Assembly (NCBI GenBank): GCA_964389755.1
Contig: CAYMEW010000012.1
Coordinates: 1-64,000, forward strand
Source: JBBSUQ01 sp964389755
Lineage (GTDB): Bacteria; Bacteroidota; Bacteroidia; Flavobacteriales_D; Crocinitomicaceae
Length of the DNA: 64,000 bases
Reading direction: 5' to 3'
Part shown: positions 61,691-64,000 of the stretch, one piece after another
Layout of the letters: every line of letters starts with the position of its first letter
Numbering within the stretch: the first letter of the stretch is position 1
Translations under genes and position numbers: made by a program
The notes under the pieces: generated by a model
What the model saw: only the letters and a program-made list of their open reading frames with translations
What the model was told of the DNA's origin: nothing
Databases searched by the model: none

Positions 61691-64000
61691 TTATTCAGCC
61701 TTTTTCTTTCTTTCCCAAAACAGGAGCACCGGTATACTCAGAATCAGAAGAATTGTACCTGCGATTGCCATTACTTTCGCAGTGTGATAGGCCGGAATAT
61801 CAAAGCGAAATACGACCTCATGTGTACCCGCTTCAACCGGTAAGCCACGAAGCAGGTAGTCCGTTTTAACAATCTCTGTTTCCCTGTCGTCTACAAGCGC
61901 TTTCCAGCCGGAAGGGTAATAGATTTCGGAAAAGACGGCGAATTGCTTACTATCGCACTGGATACTGTATTTGATTTCATTCGGTTTGTACGAAGTCATA
62001 CGGATCGTTCCCGAGCCGGAAAAGCTTTTAGTACCGATCTTTTCAACAGCGGAAGTCGGCACAATGGCTTCCTGTGCGGGTTCGAATGTTTGCTTCACGC
62101 GAATGGAGACCATACTCGAAAAAGAAGCACTCGTATCACTGGCAATTGTTTGTGCCGGAACCATTCCCGAATTCCCGTTAACATCCTGTACAAAAAATGC
62201 CTGGCTTCCTTCCTGCATTCCGTTCTGCAACTGTACTTTTAAAGTATCCTGCCCCGGAATCAGATACCGAATATCTTCGCTACCGTACACCAGTTGTTGT
62301 TTTACCGTTTCGCCATTTACGAGGAGATTTCCTTTTCCAACGTTTTCTATCTCAAACTCACTGCCGAGTCCGCGAATTTCCGCATTCCCATCCTTTGCAG
62401 GTACCAGTTTCTGAACAAACCAGGCATTTCCTAGTGCGGTTGGATTCACACGAACCTGATCACCCTGTATGAAGTATTTGACATTTAACATGTCGAATAC
62501 CTTATTATTACTTTGCGAAAGGTGAAAGTCAAAGATGTTCTGGATATTGCGAAGTTTTGCGCCGTGGTATCCTCCGAGGTTCTTATGAAAATAAGATGCC
62601 CGCGAACTTCCCCAGGGGTTGTTATAGGTGAAAACGCGGTAATTTGTTGCAAAGTTCAGAGCCGAAAAACGGTAATCGTCGATCACGCGCATTTTTGCAA
62701 TTCCGGAATAACCAAGTTGTTCTGCCTTCTGCTTTCCTGTCTTCGCACCGGCTTCAACGGCCTGTTTTACACGCGGATCGCTCATCTCCATTTCGAGAAT
62801 ACGCCTGTCCGCAGTGGTAGGACTAAACGGATAAGCTTTTTCATCTTCCTCCATCCAGTTTTTAAATTCCCCTTTCTGATTTTCATCGGAATTCAAATAG
62901 TTTCGTGCAACCGGGATCATATCACCCATCACCAAAACTGCAATTCCTGCCATGAGAACTGCGGAAGGAAGTGAAGTATAAAAGAAAATAGCCAAAAATC
63001 CGGCACCAAGTACAAGGAAGATCAGGGATCTGTTTACAGAGGAATTAAAAATTTCCTGTCGCACCTTCTTAAATTCCGAAAACTGTGCACGCGCCATTTC
63101 CTCCTGTTGCTGAATGATCTGAGCAATTTGTTCCTGGTTATTGATATCTATCCCCTGCTTAAGTAATTGCTGGGGTGGCATGTTGTACAACTGGTCCATG
63201 ACCATTTGAGCTGTATTATCAACCTGTTGCCGTTCCCTGGCAGACGAAAAACCGTCGCCCAGACCAAAAACACGCATCCCTACGAGTAACACGAAAATCG
63301 ACGCGGCCGCGATGAAGAACGGTTTTTTATTCTGAGTAATCGCCTCGCGGTTAGCAACAAGTCTTTCCAAAAAGAGTATGCCGATAATCGGTACGATCAG
63401 TTCAATAAGCACGAGAATGATGGTAACGGTACGAAACTTATTATATCCGGGAATATGTTTGATGAAGAAATCAGTCAGTCCCATAAAGTTGTGACCCCAG
63501 GAAAGTAAAAGTGCCAAAATTCCTACTGTAAACAGGGCCCATTTTCGACGGTCCGGAACGTAGATCAGCCCGAGGATCATTAATAGAAACATCACGATTC
63601 CAACATACACCGGGCCGGAAGTAATAGGTTGTTCTCCCCAGTACATACCGAACGGAGCCCTGAGCGCATTTTCCATCTCCTCGGATGTACGGTCTGAATT
63701 CTCTACCGATTCCAGGAAACGGGAGTCAGCTATTCCTACAGATGCCGATCCCTTTACATACGGTGAAATGAGGGTGAACGATTCTCCGATTCCATAACTC
63801 CAGTTGGTGATATAATCCTCTGAAAGTCCGTCGCTCTTTGCCAGCGCGTCGCCGGACGGTGTGATGGTTACGTCGTTCTCTCCACGAATTGTATACCGGG
63901 CATAATCGGAGGTCATTGAGAAGTTGCCGTAATTAATCACCAGCGCCAGTCCGTAAGCTAATACCAAACCGACTGATATCTTTAGGAAATGGCCCAGGTT
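61691..64000 (-). CDS. YfhO-family membrane protein (5' part beyond window)
   Basis: A large membrane protein read from the right edge: the frame is open through 64000 with NLGHFLKIS before the TTG at 63967, so the true start lies outside and the visible 769 codons lack the N-terminus. About ten hydrophobic helices with a long extracytoplasmic part (about 300-700 of the visible part), a YfhO/GtrB-associated arrangement, and a C-terminal helix (about 735-752). YfhO proteins are linked to glycosylation of teichoic acid or lipids; here function is inferred from its neighbours. Confidence 0.8.
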   Translation of the reverse strand, partial: NLGHFLKISVGLVLAYGLALVINYGNFSMTSDYARYTIRGENDVTITPSGDALAKSDGLSEDYITNWSYGIGESFTLISPYVKGSASVGIADSRFLESVENSDRTSEEMENALRAPFGMYWGEQPITSGPVYVGIVMFLLMILGLIYVPDRRKWALFTVGILALLLSWGHNFMGLTDFFIKHIPGYNKFRTVTIILVLIELIVPIIGILFLERLVANREAITQNKKPFFIAAASIFVLLVGMRVFGLGDGFSSARERQQVDNTAQMVMDQLYNMPPQQLLKQGIDINNQEQIAQIIQQQEEMARAQFSEFKKVRQEIFNSSVNRSLIFLVLGAGFLAIFFYTSLPSAVLMAGIAVLVMGDMIPVARNYLNSDENQKGEFKNWMEEDEKAYPFSPTTADRRILEMEMSDPRVKQAVEAGAKTGKQKAEQLGYSGIAKMRVIDDYRFSALNFATNYRVFTYNNPWGSSRASYFHKNLGGYHGAKLRNIQNIFDFHLSQSNNKVFDMLNVKYFIQGDQVRVNPTALGNAWFVQKLVPAKDGNAEIRGLGSEFEIENVGKGNLLVNGETVKQQLVYGSEDIRYLIPGQDTLKVQLQNGMQEGSQAFFVQDVNGNSGMVPAQTIASDTSASFSSMVSIRVKQTFEPAQEAIVPTSAVEKIGTKSFSGSGTIRMTSYKPNEIKYSIQCDSKQFAVFSEIYYPSGWKALVDDRETEIVKTDYLLRGLPVEAGTHEVVFRFDIPAYHTAKVMAIAGTILLILSIPVLLFWERKKKAE

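Noticed and set aside
1..64000. Prophage, insertion sequence or genomic island
   Set aside because: No integrase, transposase, terminal repeats, tRNA boundary or shift in composition was seen.

Overview
The window is a compact stretch of chromosome from a Bacteroidota bacterium, most likely order Flavobacteriales; a Crocinitomicaceae/Fluviicola-like lineage is plausible but not provable from sequence alone. The evidence is a type IX secretion (T9SS) C-terminal sorting domain, a PorE-like OmpA protein, recurrent TAnnTTTG (or TAnnTTTA) minus-7 promoter boxes typical of the phylum, little Shine-Dalgarno sequence, Bacteroidota-type lipoproteins with acidic residues after the lipobox cysteine, and Bacteroidota-typical families (BshA, fused SpmA/SpmB, GH3-serine hydrolase fusion, propeller-SpoIIE sensors). 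I see no phage, insertion sequence, CRISPR array, rRNA or tRNA. Most of the window is housekeeping and envelope genes with gaps of a few bases or 1-17 base overlaps.

Layout. 1-345: a CTCACA hexamer array running off the left edge, then an 11-bp tandem repeat. 346-6381 (+): queE, a PorE-like OmpA protein, UbiA prenyltransferase, maf, ung, and a T9SS cargo protein, closed by a bidirectional terminator. 6451-13612 (-): an OmpA protein, hemE, then a five-gene surface-glycan or acyl-modification operon (deacetylase, FemAB/GNAT-like transferase, SDR, CapD-like enzyme, thioesterase). 13612-14062: a gene-free stretch holding a probable structured RNA on the minus strand. 14062-20540: serine hydrolase, LapA-like protein, efp, alpha/beta hydrolase, DUF2452 protein, fasciclin lipoprotein and a GsiB/17M-like glycine-zipper protein. 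20628-29205 (-): yaaA, SLC13 transporter, pspA with a small partner, YiiX-like hydrolase with bshA, and a GH3-serine hydrolase fusion.

29427-37884 (+): one tight operon of a small membrane protein, mutL, two rhomboid proteases and an EEP-family enzyme, then a lipoprotein, a Sua5/YciO-type protein, a glutamine amidotransferase, a SpmA/B-like membrane protein and a 25-residue-repeat protein. 37888-42257 (-): secreted proteins, Smr protein, site-2 protease, hemB. 42383-46822 (+): lipoprotein, secreted protein and a 1023-residue TerB-ABC(G) transporter. 46926-47405 (-): TIMP/NTR-like secreted protein. 47587-49928 (+): an AdoMet decarboxylase-spermidine synthase fusion with a ureohydrolase, which together would convert agmatine to spermidine. 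49998-56968: propeller-SpoIIE sensor, NlpC/P60 peptidase, S41 protease, DUF1573 lipoprotein. 56965-64000: a glycan cluster with flippase, two glycosyltransferases, a methyltransferase and a YfhO-like membrane protein cut by the right edge.

The least explained items are the minus-strand RNA near 13.7-13.94 kb, the exact 4 x 25-residue repeat protein at 37.4 kb, the SpeD-SpeE fusion operon, and the TerB-ABC transporter with two CxxC pairs. I found no clear-cut new defence or mobile system.
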